Positions 6,787-14,787 of a stretch of 39,984 nucleotides of DNA are shown here, piece after piece (the stretch's first letter is position 1; each line of letters opens with the position of its first letter). The notes under the pieces are model-generated. The model saw only the letters and a program-made list of their open reading frames with translations, ran no database searches and was not told the DNA's origin. The stretch is from Bacillota bacterium. GTDB lineage: Bacteria > Bacillota > Clostridia > Christensenellales > UMGS416. The DNA is taken from NCBI GenBank assembly GCA_023421955.1, contig JAEZSE010000020.1, positions 1-39,984 of the forward strand, given 5' to 3'. Both the position numbers and the translations under genes were made by a program.

Positions 6787-8034
6787 ATGAAAAACCAGTT
6801 TCTCTTCCAGCGCCGCAATGAGCGGGCCCTGCTCTGGCAGGGCATCATTTTCTTTCTGGGGCTTGCCTTCATCGATGGCAACGCTGTGGTATCGGTGTTC
6901 ATCTCCTCCATGGGCGGCAGCCTTGCGCTGGCCGGGTTGGTGAGCGCCATCCGCGTGGCGCCCAGCACATTGATGCAGCTGTTTGTGGGCATCCAGGCGG
7001 GCAGGATGAAAAACCTGCCCCGCGCCATCACGGTTTTGATGGCCGTGTTTTACTCGCTGCCGCTGGTGATGGCGCTGGTGCTGGCCGGTGGCCTGGCCAA
7101 TGGGCCTGCGCTCCTCATTTTTCTGGTGCTCTATGGGCTTTTGTGGGCCGGCGATGGCTGCGTGTTGATCGGCTGGTACGACCTGTTTGGCAGGCTGGCC
7201 GATCCCAAGCGCCGGGGTATGATCCTGGGCTGGCAGCAGCTTTTCGGCGGGGCGCTGGCGCTGCTGGGCAGCGCCGCCGTGGGCTTCGTGCTGCGGCAGG
7301 AGGGCCTTGCGCTTACTGCCCGCTACGCGATACTCTTTGGCCTGGCCGGGCTTTTCCTGGGCGGGTCGGCCATCGCGATGGGATTTGTGCGCGATGTGCC
7401 CCACCGGCAGCTGAACCAGGACAACCCAATCAAACACATCGCCTCCTTCCCGGCGCTCTTCCGCGAAAATGGCGCGTTCCGGCGCATGACAGCGGTGCAA
7501 GCGCTGCAGGGTGTGGCGGTGTCGGCGCTGCCGCTGCTCATCTTGTTTTCCAAGCAGGAGTTTTCCTTTTCGCTGGCCACCACGGCGTTGCTGATCCCGA
7601 TGCAGACAGCTGGCTCGTTGGCCGGCGGGCTGGTGTGGGGGTTGGTGAGCCGCAGGCTGGGCAACCTTTGGATCATCCGGCTGGATCAGGCCAACATTGC
7701 CCTCGTGATGGCGCTGGCCATCGCGGCGGCGCTCACCGGCTGGGCCTGGCTTGCCTTCCCTCTGGCGTTCCTGTCGGGCATCACGTTTGCGGCGTGGATG
7801 GGCTTTCCCAATTACGTGATCGACATTACCGCCGAGCACAACCGCCCCCAGTTCCTCGTGATGTCCAGCCTGGTCAATTTGCCGTTCACATTTTTGCCGG
7901 CTTTGATGGGCAGGCTTGCCCAAAGCTTCGGGTTTCTGCCGGTGTTTGTGCTTTGCGCGGTTGCCGCGGCGGTGAGCCTGGCCGTTTCGGGCTCATTGGC
8001 AAAAAACAGTGGAAAAACCAGCGTAAATGCTTGA
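6787..8034 (+). CDS. MFS transporter
   Basis: A 415-residue polytopic protein with about 11-12 hydrophobic segments, charged cytoplasmic loops such as FGRLADPKRRG (about residue 135-145), and a basic loop near the middle (residues 205-235) separating two six-helix halves. This is the major facilitator layout. The substrate is unknown. A GTG two codons upstream (6781) could be the start instead; the RBS (GGGG) is weak for both. A likely extended -10 promoter TGCTACAAT is at 6749-6757. The gene ends only 8 bases before the promoter of the DUF4870 gene. Confidence 0.8.
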   Translation: MKNQFLFQRRNERALLWQGIIFFLGLAFIDGNAVVSVFISSMGGSLALAGLVSAIRVAPSTLMQLFVGIQAGRMKNLPRAITVLMAVFYSLPLVMALVLAGGLANGPALLIFLVLYGLLWAGDGCVLIGWYDLFGRLADPKRRGMILGWQQLFGGALALLGSAAVGFVLRQEGLALTARYAILFGLAGLFLGGSAIAMGFVRDVPHRQLNQDNPIKHIASFPALFRENGAFRRMTAVQALQGVAVSALPLLILFSKQEFSFSLATTALLIPMQTAGSLAGGLVWGLVSRRLGNLWIIRLDQANIALVMALAIAAALTGWAWLAFPLAFLSGITFAAWMGFPNYVIDITAEHNRPQFLVMSSLVNLPFTFLPALMGRLAQSFGFLPVFVLCAVAAAVSLAVSGSLAKNSGKTSVNA

Positions 8035-8041
8035 TTATTTG

Positions 8042-8070
8042 TTGTGATGACCCAATGGGTCATGTATAAT
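8042..8070 (+). promoter_or_regulatory. Promoter with perfect palindromic operator in its spacer
   Basis: TTGTGA (8042-8047), a 17-bp spacer and a consensus TATAAT (8065-8070). The spacer is filled by ATGACCCAATGGGTCAT (8047-8063), a palindrome with two perfect 8-bp arms around one central base. A dimeric repressor bound there would block RNA polymerase. The regulator is not identified. Confidence 0.85.
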
Positions 8071-8103
8071 GATATCAATCATTCTTTATAAGGAGGAATC
8101 ACA

Positions 8104-8484
8104 ATGTCTCAGCCCAATACGCAGCCCGTTGCGAAGAGCGACAATGCATTCTGGATTTATCTGTCTTACATTTTTGGTTGGGTTCTTGGCCTGATCGGCC
8201 TGGCCGTTGTCAAGGACGACAACCGTGTGCGGTTCCACTGCGCGCAGGCATTCGTGCTGAGTGCGGCGTTCACCATCCTCAATATCATTCTTTGGATTTT
8301 GACGGCGATCACCGCGATCACAATCGTGATCCCGCTGCTGATTGGCATCCTGCAGTTCCTGGTGAGCATCGGCTTTTTGGTTTACATCATCATCATCATG
8401 GTCAAGGCCTCCAAGGGTGAGGATATGCGCGTGCCGATGTGCGCCGATTTCGCCGAGAAGAACGTAATCAACTGGTTCAAATAA
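8104..8484 (+). CDS. DUF4870 (Tic20-like) small membrane protein
   Basis: A 126-residue integral membrane protein. Hydrophobic segments lie near residues 15-37 and 50-105, separated by DDNRVRFHCAQAFVL, the charged 'RFH..QAF' signature of the DUF4870/Tic20-like family. The C-terminal tail after about residue 108 is hydrophilic. Family function in bacteria is not established. The RBS is AAGGAGG, the promoter is strong and palindrome-controlled, and a terminator follows, so it is expressed alone and is probably tightly regulated. Confidence 0.8.
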   Translation: MSQPNTQPVAKSDNAFWIYLSYIFGWVLGLIGLAVVKDDNRVRFHCAQAFVLSAAFTILNIILWILTAITAITIVIPLLIGILQFLVSIGFLVYIIIIMVKASKGEDMRVPMCADFAEKNVINWFK

Positions 8485-8501
8485 GCCTCTAGTAAGTCCA
8501 G

Positions 8502-8532
8502 AGCGCCCTCCTGAACCGGGGGGCGCTTTTTT
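8502..8532 (+). terminator. Rho-independent terminator after the DUF4870 gene
   Basis: GC-rich stem AGCGCCC..GGGCGCT with a short loop, followed by a run of six T (8527-8532). A canonical terminator. Confidence 0.9.
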
Positions 8533-8558
8533 ATCAATTTCTTTTAACAATATCTGGT

Positions 8559-8588
8559 ATGACAAAAACAAGGCAGCGGTGATATAAT
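8559..8588 (+). promoter_or_regulatory. Promoter of the ykuK-family leader and gene
   Basis: ATGACA (8559-8564), an 18-bp spacer and a consensus TATAAT (8583-8588). Transcription would begin near 8595, about 180 bases upstream of the YkuK-family start codon. Confidence 0.75.
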
Positions 8589-8594
8589 ATCCAG

Positions 8595-8732
8595 CAGGAG
8601 GCGGGTAAATGAGCTTCAACCGGCAAACTCTATCGGAATATCAGCACAGGGAGCGGCCCGTTTGGCGGCAACAGGGTTGTTGCGCCCATACGGTTTGATG
8701 CGCTCCCGCTGAAACTGCGGGAGTTTTTGTTT
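8595..8732 (+). promoter_or_regulatory. Candidate attenuator leader RNA
   Basis: The 5' arm GGGAGCG (8649-8655) can pair with CGCTCCC (8701-8707). The same downstream bases form the left arm of a perfect terminator hairpin: CTCCCGC (8703-8709), loop TGAAACT, GCGGGAG (8717-8723), then TTTTTGTTT. The two folds exclude each other. Inside the first fold, further nested pairs exist: 8658-8661/8690-8693, 8664-8667/8683-8686 and 8668-8672/8676-8680. This is the architecture of a riboswitch or peptide-dependent attenuator. It does not match any riboswitch consensus that I remember. Confidence 0.65.
8609..8698 (+). CDS. Possible 29-residue leader peptide with tandem Cys codons
   Basis: ATG 8609 is preceded by AGGAGG at seven-base spacing and opens a 29-codon frame ending at TGA 8696-8698, five bases before the terminator stem. 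It reads through the left arm of the anti-terminator helix. It contains consecutive cysteine codons (TGT TGC, 8678-8683) near its end. That position is where a stalled ribosome would affect the choice of fold. There is no homology-based support. An alternative is a decayed frame: another frame (about 8613-8783) reads as a plausible 57-residue peptide but has no start codon. Confidence 0.4.
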   Translation: MSFNRQTLSEYQHRERPVWRQQGCCAHTV

Positions 8733-8776
8733 ATCCGGGGCAATTTCAGTGCATCAATTGTGCGACAGGAGGGCGT

Positions 8777-9322
8777 ATGGTAAAACGATCGGCAGGCAAC
8801 AGCATCACCTTCAGCGACGAGACGCTCTTTCGGAGCGTGCGCTATGGTGTGATCCCCTTTCACGACGTGTTTGACCGCGTGGTGGACTTCCTACGGGAAG
8901 ACCCCCACAGCAGCTACTGCATTTCCGTTGGGTCAGACTCCCAATCCAACAGCGAGGAGTCAGTGATGGTCACCTGCGTGCTGGTGCACCGCAAGGGTCA
9001 GGGCGCAATCGGCTTCTACACGCGCCACTATTTGCGCAGGCCCCTTGTGAACCTCCGGGAGAAGCTCTCGCTGGAGACGCTTTGCTCGCTGCAACTGGCT
9101 TATCTGTTTGATGAGGAGCGACTGGGCAAGATCTATGACGCGCTCTCCGGCCGCGGCGGCGTGGAGCTGGAGTTTCACATCGACGCCGGCGAAAAGGGCC
9201 CCACCCGCGCCTATCTGGCCGAGCTCATCGGCATGGCCAAGGGCCTGGCGTTCATTCCAAGGGTCAAGCCCGAGAGCGTGTGCGCGTCCAGCTATGCGGA
9301 CCGGCACTCCAAGGTGCTGTAG
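8777..9322 (+). CDS. YkuK/DUF458 family ribonuclease H-like protein
   Basis: A 181-residue protein of the DUF458 family, represented by Bacillus YkuK. Recognisable blocks are ISVGSDSQ near residues 49-56, FHIDAGEKGPTR near 134-145, and a C-terminal VKPESVCASSYADRHSK that is nearly diagnostic. The family is assigned to the RNase H-like clan; the conserved Asp residues in SDSQ and HIDAG would sit at the metal site. Nuclease activity and substrate have not been established to my knowledge. The RBS is AGGAGGGCG. The gene sits behind a leader with mutually exclusive hairpins, so its transcription is likely conditional. Confidence 0.85.
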   Translation: MVKRSAGNSITFSDETLFRSVRYGVIPFHDVFDRVVDFLREDPHSSYCISVGSDSQSNSEESVMVTCVLVHRKGQGAIGFYTRHYLRRPLVNLREKLSLETLCSLQLAYLFDEERLGKIYDALSGRGGVELEFHIDAGEKGPTRAYLAELIGMAKGLAFIPRVKPESVCASSYADRHSKVL

Positions 9323-9341
9323 AATCATTTGAGATAGAAGG

Positions 9342-9376
9342 ATCCCCCCGGTCTTTTAGAAGGCCGGGGGGATTTG
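9342..9376 (+). terminator. Terminator after the ykuK-family gene
   Basis: Stem ATCCCCCCGG-T-CTTTT / GAAGG-CCGGGGGGAT, then TTTGTTTGTT. Twenty bases after the stop codon. Confidence 0.85.
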
Positions 9377-9382
9377 TTTGTT

Positions 9383-10045
9383 AACTCCCTCCGTCACCTT
9401 CGGTGACACCTCCCTCAAGAGGGAGGCAAGCAGTACTTTTTCGGTGATTTACTTGTCCCCCTCATAGAGGGGGATGTCGTTCTGAAAGAACGTCAGGGGG
9501 AGTATATGCCGGAGTAAAGCCTTGAAATATATCCCCCCTGTCGCATGCGAGCGACATCCCCCCTTGAATTTTTGCCTTCGGCAAAAACAAAGGGGGTAGG
9601 GAGCGATTTATACAAATATCAAGGCTTATTAAGCTTGGACGTATCGTATCGTCATATTGAAAGGAACGAACTTGTCCCCCTCTTGAGGGGGATGTCGCCG
9701 TCAGGCGACAGAGGGAGTTCTAACGGGCAGCGGGAGTTAACGACCAGTAAGAGAAAGAGGCGGGTATGGGCTGGTCGCATTCTATGAATGCTGCTCGCCT
9801 GTGTAACCGAGATTGCTCCCCCTCCCCCAATCCTGTGGGGGAGGGGGCCGGGGGGTGAGGGTTTTTGCAGGCGGGCGGCTCGTGAGCTGCCCCTACAGTT
9901 CCCGTTTGAATCATTCCTGCGGAATGACACTGGGTAGGGTTGGGGGCGGGCTTGTTGAACTTAGTCGTACCGTCACAGTGAAAGGAACGAACTTGTCCCC
10001 CTCATTGAGGGGGATGTCGCCGTCAGGCGACAGGGGGAGTTTGTT
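9383..10045. repeat. Repeat-only intergenic region of about 660 bases
   Basis: No gene is visible. It holds a CCTCCCTCAAGAGGGAGG-type palindrome (about 9410-9426), a G-rich palindrome in inverted orientation (9531-9564), variants with CCCCCTC..GAGGGGG arms at about 9457 and 9676, and a poly-C/poly-G palindrome near 9816-9850. A direct repeat of about 77-80 bases occurs at 9641-9719 and 9965-10041. Both copies read GAAAGGAACGAACTTGTCCC, then GGGGGATGTCGCC..GGCGACA. The second copy runs up to the stop codon of the ABC gene. Confidence 0.75.
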
Positions 10046-11893
10046 CTATTCCGCCAACATCGCAAACTGCCCGCTATACAAATTGTAATAGAACCCCATC
10101 TTTTCCATGAGCTCGCTGTGGCTGCCCCGCTCAATGATCTCCCCGTGGTCGATTACCAGTATTTCATCAGCGTCGCGGATCGTGGAAAGCCGGTGGGCGA
10201 TGATGAAGCTGGTGCGGCCCTGCCGCAGTTTGATCATGGCCCGCTGCAGCGCCATTTCGGTGCGGGTGTCCACCGAGCTTGTGGCCTCATCAAGGATCAG
10301 CACCGCAGGCTCGGCCAATATCGCCCGGGAAATGGAGAGCAGCTGCCGCTGGCCCTGGCTCAGCCCCCCGCCGCTTTCACCCAGCTCGGTGTCGTAGCCC
10401 TGGGGCAGGCGGCGGATGAAGCGGTCGGCGCCGGTGGCCTGCGCGGCGGCTTCCACTTCTTTGTCGGTGGCATCGAGGCGGCCGTATCGGATGTTTTCGC
10501 GCACGGTGCCGGAAAACAAATGCGTGTCTTGCAGCACCATGCCGAAGCAGGGCCGCAGTGTGTCGCGGGTCCACAGGAGCATGTCCTGCCCGTCGAAGCG
10601 GATGGTGCCCGCCGTGGGGTCATAAAAGCGCACGAGCAGGTTCACGATCGTGGTCTTGCCCGCGCCGGTGGGGCCCACCAGCGCAATGGTGCGGCCCCGC
10701 ATGGCCTCCAGCGTCACGTTTTTGAGCACGGGGATTTTGGGGTTGTAGCCGAAGCTCACGTCTTCAAAGCCCACCACGCCCTCGGGGTTTTCAAGGGGTT
10801 TGGCCTCCGGCAGGTCGCGGGGCTCGGGCTGCTCGTCCATCAGCTCAAAGATGCGTTCGGCGCTGGCCTGGGCAGACTGTATCGAGCTGTAGAGGTTGGC
10901 GATTTCGTTCAGCGGTCGGGTGAACTGCCTCGAGTAGTTGATGAAGCTGGCGATCACGCCCACCGTGATTGCACCGCTCACCGCCAGCCAGCCGCCGGAG
11001 GTGGCGATGATCACAAAGCCGATGTTGGTGAACACATTGAGCATGGGCATTACGATGCCGGAGAGAATCTGGGCCTTCATGCCCGAATCCCGCAGGCGGC
11101 CGTTGATCTCGTCAAACCGCGCGGTCACGTTGGCCTCCTGGCTGAAGGCCTTCACGACCAGCTGGCCGGAGAGGATCTCCTCCACATGGCCGTTCAATTC
11201 CGCCAGGTTGGCCTGCTGCTCCTTGAAGCGAGGGCGGGCCCGGCGGGCGATCATCGAGGAAAACACCACCGTGAGCGGCACGGTCACCATCGCCAGCGCC
11301 GTCATCAGCGGTGACAGGCTGAGCATCATCGCCAGCGATCCCAGCACCATCAGCACGCTGGCAAACAGCTGCGTGGTGCTGGAGCCCAGCATCATGCTCA
11401 CGTTGTCCACATCGTTGGAAAGGCGGCTCATCAGCTCGCCGTGGGTGCGGCTGTCAAACAACTTGAGCGGCAGCTGCTGCACCCGCTCAAACAGCGACCG
11501 GCGGATCAGCATCACGATGCGCTGCGCCACGCCGGCGATCCACCACTCCTGCAAGAAGGAAAACAACGCGCCGGCGCCATAGGCCGCCGACAGCAGCAGG
11601 ATCGTGCCATGCAGGTTGTGGAAATCCACCGCGCCGCGGCCGGCCATGGTGTCCACAGCCTTGCCGATCAGCAGCGGCCCGATCAGGCCCACGGCGGAGC
11701 CGGCGGTGGCGATGGCAAACACGGTGAGCAACTTCCAGCGCTCCCGGCCAAACAGGCCCCACAGGCGCTTGATCGTGCCGCGCATGTCTTTGGGCTTCTG
11801 GCCGCCCACAAAGCGGCCTCCCATCGCGTGGATCCCCGGGCCGCCCTGGCCGCCCCCGGGCTGGCCGGGGCCGGGCATTCCTCTCAATTGCAT
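10046..11893 (-). CDS. ABC exporter half-transporter (canonical ATPase site)
   Basis: A 615-residue fusion of a six-helix exporter domain and an ATPase domain (MdlB/LmrA type). Residues 1-60 are a Gly/Pro/Met-rich cytoplasmic extension. Membrane helices lie about 70-345. The ATPase has Walker A GPTGAGKTT near residue 405, signature LSQGQRQLLSISRA near 510, and Walker B LILDEATSSVD with the catalytic Glu. The start at 11893 overlaps the stop of the upstream ABC gene as ATGA, preceded by AAGGAGGTGG, so the two halves are made together and probably form a heterodimer exporting a drug, lipid or peptide. Confidence 0.92.
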   Translation of the reverse strand: MQLRGMPGPGQPGGGQGGPGIHAMGGRFVGGQKPKDMRGTIKRLWGLFGRERWKLLTVFAIATAGSAVGLIGPLLIGKAVDTMAGRGAVDFHNLHGTILLLSAAYGAGALFSFLQEWWIAGVAQRIVMLIRRSLFERVQQLPLKLFDSRTHGELMSRLSNDVDNVSMMLGSSTTQLFASVLMVLGSLAMMLSLSPLMTALAMVTVPLTVVFSSMIARRARPRFKEQQANLAELNGHVEEILSGQLVVKAFSQEANVTARFDEINGRLRDSGMKAQILSGIVMPMLNVFTNIGFVIIATSGGWLAVSGAITVGVIASFINYSRQFTRPLNEIANLYSSIQSAQASAERIFELMDEQPEPRDLPEAKPLENPEGVVGFEDVSFGYNPKIPVLKNVTLEAMRGRTIALVGPTGAGKTTIVNLLVRFYDPTAGTIRFDGQDMLLWTRDTLRPCFGMVLQDTHLFSGTVRENIRYGRLDATDKEVEAAAQATGADRFIRRLPQGYDTELGESGGGLSQGQRQLLSISRAILAEPAVLILDEATSSVDTRTEMALQRAMIKLRQGRTSFIIAHRLSTIRDADEILVIDHGEIIERGSHSELMEKMGFYYNLYSGQFAMLAE

Positions 11894-13629
11894 CAGACCA
11901 CCTCCTTGCCGGTCACGTCCAGGCCCACCTGGCTGCGGAAGATGTCCTGATACACACTGCAAGTTTCCATGAGCTCCCAGTGGGTGCCCTGCTGCACGAT
12001 GCGCCCGCCGTCCATCACAAGGATCGTGTCGGCGTCCATCACCGACTGGATGCGCTGGGCGATCAGGATCACCGTCATGCCCTGGCAGGCTTCCTTCAGG
12101 CCCGTGCGGATCTTCTGCTCTGTTGCGCTGTCCACGGCGCTGGTGCTGTCATCCAGAATGAGCACGCTGGGCTTGCGCACCAGAGCCCTGGCGATGCACA
12201 CGCGCTGCTTCTGGCCGCCGGAGAGGTTCACGCCGCCCTGGCCGATGCGCGTTTCATACCCCTCCGGGCGCTCTGCAATGAAGTGGTGCGCCTGGGCGAT
12301 CCGGGCGGCGGCGGTGATTTCCTCCTCAGTGGCGTCGGGCTTGCCCCAGCGCAGGTTTTCAGCAAGCGTGCCGGTGAAGAGGATCGCCTGCTGGGGCACC
12401 ATGGCGATGCGCTCCCTCAGGCAGCTTTCCTCAAACTCGCGCACATCGGCGCCGTCCACCAGCACCTGGCCGCTTGTGGCGTCAAAAAACCTTGGGATCA
12501 GGCTCACCAGCGTGGTCTTGCCCGCGCCGGTGCTGCCGATGATGGCGGCCACCTGCCCCGGCTCCACGCGGAAGCTCACGCCTTCCAGCGCAGGCTGCCT
12601 CTGATTGGGGAAGGTGAAGGACACATCGCGCATCTCCACAGCCCCTCTGGCCGGGGGGCAGGCGGGGGAGGCGGGAGCTGGCATGTCCTCCGGCACGGCA
12701 AACACCTCGCCGATGCGGTCGGCGCTGGCCTTACCGCGCACGCCCTGTGTGAAGATCATCGAGACCATTGCCATGGCCTGCAAAATCATCAGAAAGTAGT
12801 TGACGAACGCGATGATGTCTCCGGCCATCATGGAGCCCTCATTGATCTTCGCGCCGCCCCAAAAGAGCGCAAGCACCACGCTGCCGTTCATCAGGATATA
12901 CATGAGCGGCTGCACGGTGGCCATGGCCCTGGCTGCTTTCACGCCCAGGCCTGTCAAGCCCCGGTTGGCCTCGTCAAACCGTGCTTCCTCATAGGCAAAC
13001 CGGTTGAACACCTTCACCACGCGCACGCCGGCCAGATATTCACGCATCACGGCGTTCACGCGGTCCATCGCCTTTTGCACCTTCTGAAACAGAGGGAAGC
13101 CCCGGCTCACGCGCCACCAGATCAAAAGGTTCATCAGCGGCAGCGTGCCCACCAGGATCAGCGCCAGCCCGGCGTTCAGTGTGAAGGCCATGATCGTGCC
13201 GCCGATCAGCAGCAGCGGCGCGCGGATGAACACGCGGGTTAATAAAAAGCTCATGTTCTGCACCTGCATCACGTCGTTGGTGAGGCGGGTGATCAAAGAG
13301 GCCGGGCCCAGCTTGCGGGCTGCCTGGATGCTCATGGCCTGTGTCTTGCGAAAAAGGTCGGCGCGGATGCTGGTGCCCAGATTTTGCGAGGCGTGGGTGG
13401 AAAGCCAGTTGCGTGTGATGCCCATCAGCGACCCGCCCAGCGCCAGCGCCAGCATGATGAGGCCGGTGCGCAGCACAAAGTCCAGGTTGCCATTGTGGAT
13501 GCCGATATCCACGATGTCGCGGGTGTATCGGGGGATGGACAGATCCACCAAAACCTCGCCGCACAGACAGAGCCATGCCGGCAGCGCAAGCTTCAGATAT
13601 ACTGGCATGTAGCGTTTTAACCACTTCAT
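11893..13629 (-). CDS. ABC exporter half-transporter (degenerate ATPase site)
   Basis: A 578-residue exporter half with membrane helices at about 15-310 and an ATPase at 340-570. Walker A is GSTGAGKTT near residue 366 and the signature is LSGGQKQR near 470. Walker B reads LILDDSTSAVD, with Asp in place of the catalytic Glu. This pattern is known from the non-hydrolysing site of heterodimeric exporters such as BmrCD, LmrCD and TM287/288. Together with the next gene it makes an asymmetric pair. The start at 13629 follows AGGAG; the longer frame would cross the promoter at 13685-13713. Confidence 0.92.
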   Translation of the reverse strand: MKWLKRYMPVYLKLALPAWLCLCGEVLVDLSIPRYTRDIVDIGIHNGNLDFVLRTGLIMLALALGGSLMGITRNWLSTHASQNLGTSIRADLFRKTQAMSIQAARKLGPASLITRLTNDVMQVQNMSFLLTRVFIRAPLLLIGGTIMAFTLNAGLALILVGTLPLMNLLIWWRVSRGFPLFQKVQKAMDRVNAVMREYLAGVRVVKVFNRFAYEEARFDEANRGLTGLGVKAARAMATVQPLMYILMNGSVVLALFWGGAKINEGSMMAGDIIAFVNYFLMILQAMAMVSMIFTQGVRGKASADRIGEVFAVPEDMPAPASPACPPARGAVEMRDVSFTFPNQRQPALEGVSFRVEPGQVAAIIGSTGAGKTTLVSLIPRFFDATSGQVLVDGADVREFEESCLRERIAMVPQQAILFTGTLAENLRWGKPDATEEEITAAARIAQAHHFIAERPEGYETRIGQGGVNLSGGQKQRVCIARALVRKPSVLILDDSTSAVDSATEQKIRTGLKEACQGMTVILIAQRIQSVMDADTILVMDGGRIVQQGTHWELMETCSVYQDIFRSQVGLDVTGKEVV

Positions 13630-13684
13630 ATTGAAAAGTGCTCCTGATCGGGATAGGGTGCCGCAGTGCGTTGGCGCACAAATT

Positions 13685-13713
13685 ATTATAAGACCGTGTA
13701 TCTGATCAGGCAA
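13685..13713 (-). promoter_or_regulatory. Promoter of the ABC exporter operon
   Basis: On the minus strand, TTGCCT (13713-13708), a 17-bp spacer and consensus TATAAT (13690-13685). It lies about 55 bases upstream of the first ABC start codon. Confidence 0.75.
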
Positions 13714-13773
13714 TGAAAATATTTAGATAGCTAATTTGTTGGTTCATCACAAAGGCGGACCAACGCTGGCAAG

Positions 13774-14316
13774 TCAAACCGGGGCGAAGCTGCTTGCTTT
13801 GGAAAGCCGATGGGCAATCAGGTAAATGACGACCAGAATCAGGAAGGAATAATAATGTGGCCAGCTGATGTTGTCGTATAGCTTGAGCCAGATCATCAGC
13901 GGCTCAAACACAAACGCACCAAAGCCTGCATACACCAGTGCCTTGATCACAGGCTTCACCTTGAGGAAATATTGCAGGAAGACCATCGTGACCACCGGCA
14001 GGGAAGATAGGTCAAAGGGAACCAGCTCTGGCATTAATGGAAATACCTTGTATGGATAGGTCCATAGGCCGAGGAAAGACCCCACCAAATCCAATATGAC
14101 GGATACCAGCATCACGAACAATCCGGCAAACAGTAATCTTGCCGAGCTTTCCTTCCTTCGCACGAAAAACCAAATCACCCATGGGATCACAATCAGCCCG
14201 ACCCCAACCCACCATCGCCAAGTCAGAAAGACGTTCTCCCGCCAATGCTGGGTATAGTTCAGATAAAGCTCAACGAGTTTACGATAAAACTCATTTGATT
14301 GCTGCACAACATCCAT
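13774..14316 (-). CDS. CBO0543-family membrane protein
   Basis: A 180-residue integral membrane protein with five predicted hydrophobic segments. The family pattern is WRWWVGVGLIVIPWVIW near residues 33-49, then an LDLVGSFLGLWTYPYKVFPL stretch, then VPFDLSSLPV. This matches the CBO0543 family, found widely in spore-forming Firmicutes and of unknown function. It closely resembles the protein at 14788-15360, so the two arose by duplication. No convincing RBS precedes the start, so the start is the weakest part of the call. Confidence 0.8.
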   Translation of the reverse strand: MDVVQQSNEFYRKLVELYLNYTQHWRENVFLTWRWWVGVGLIVIPWVIWFFVRRKESSARLLFAGLFVMLVSVILDLVGSFLGLWTYPYKVFPLMPELVPFDLSSLPVVTMVFLQYFLKVKPVIKALVYAGFGAFVFEPLMIWLKLYDNISWPHYYSFLILVVIYLIAHRLSKASSFAPV

Positions 14317-14444
14317 GGGGTTATTGTTGGCTGCTGCCTTTGAATTATGAGCTATTTATAACAGGCCCCGCCTGCGCATACTAGCAAAATGCTGCAGATT
14401 GCTGTTGCCGCCGGGTTCGCTGCCACCTGTGCGATCTCTGGCGG

Positions 14445-14770
14445 GTGGAAACGATGGAGAATGCATTCTTTCTGTTTCCATCTGTGATCATTCTTGTTTT
14501 ATCTAAGTGGCCGCAGGGCTGGTTACGGGCTGTTTTCCATGTGCTGGCCCGGTTTGTATCCCTGACCCTGTTGGAGTGGGTTTCTGTGAAAATGGGTTAT
14601 TTCCTTCATGACCGCAGCTGGACCATCTTTCATTCTTTTATGGTTTACCTCGGTGCCTGACTCTGGCTTGGGTGCATCAGCGGCACCCCCTGGTGGTGTG
14701 GCCTGTCTCGCTGGTCTTGGCAGTGGCTATGCTGTTTGTTTTCCGCCTGCCCTTTGACGCGATGAAATAG
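14445..14770 (+). pseudogene. CBO0543-related membrane protein remnant, frameshifted
   Basis: The first part (from GTG 14445 or ATG 14454) encodes a hydrophobic peptide that stops at 14658-14660. Right after, in another frame, the sequence continues naturally from about LTLAWVHQRHPL to FRLPFDAMK and a stop at 14768-14770. The joined product of about 107 residues resembles the C-terminal part of the CBO0543 branch with a WTIFHSFMVYLG-like segment. One base change near 14650-14661 splits the frame, and the N-terminal half is also missing. It lies on the opposite strand between two intact relatives. Confidence 0.6.
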
Positions 14771-14787
14771 CAACCAGGCAGAGCGCT

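Noticed and set aside
8613..8783. A 57-residue ORF-like stretch overlapping the YkuK-family start
   Set aside because: It reads naturally but has no start codon and a stop at its head. It overlaps a clear terminator hairpin, so I treated the region as a leader and mentioned the frame only as an alternative.
10046..13629. Unusual ABC system because of the LILDDSTSAVD Walker B
   Set aside because: This degenerate site is standard for one half of heterodimeric exporters, so it is expected rather than new.
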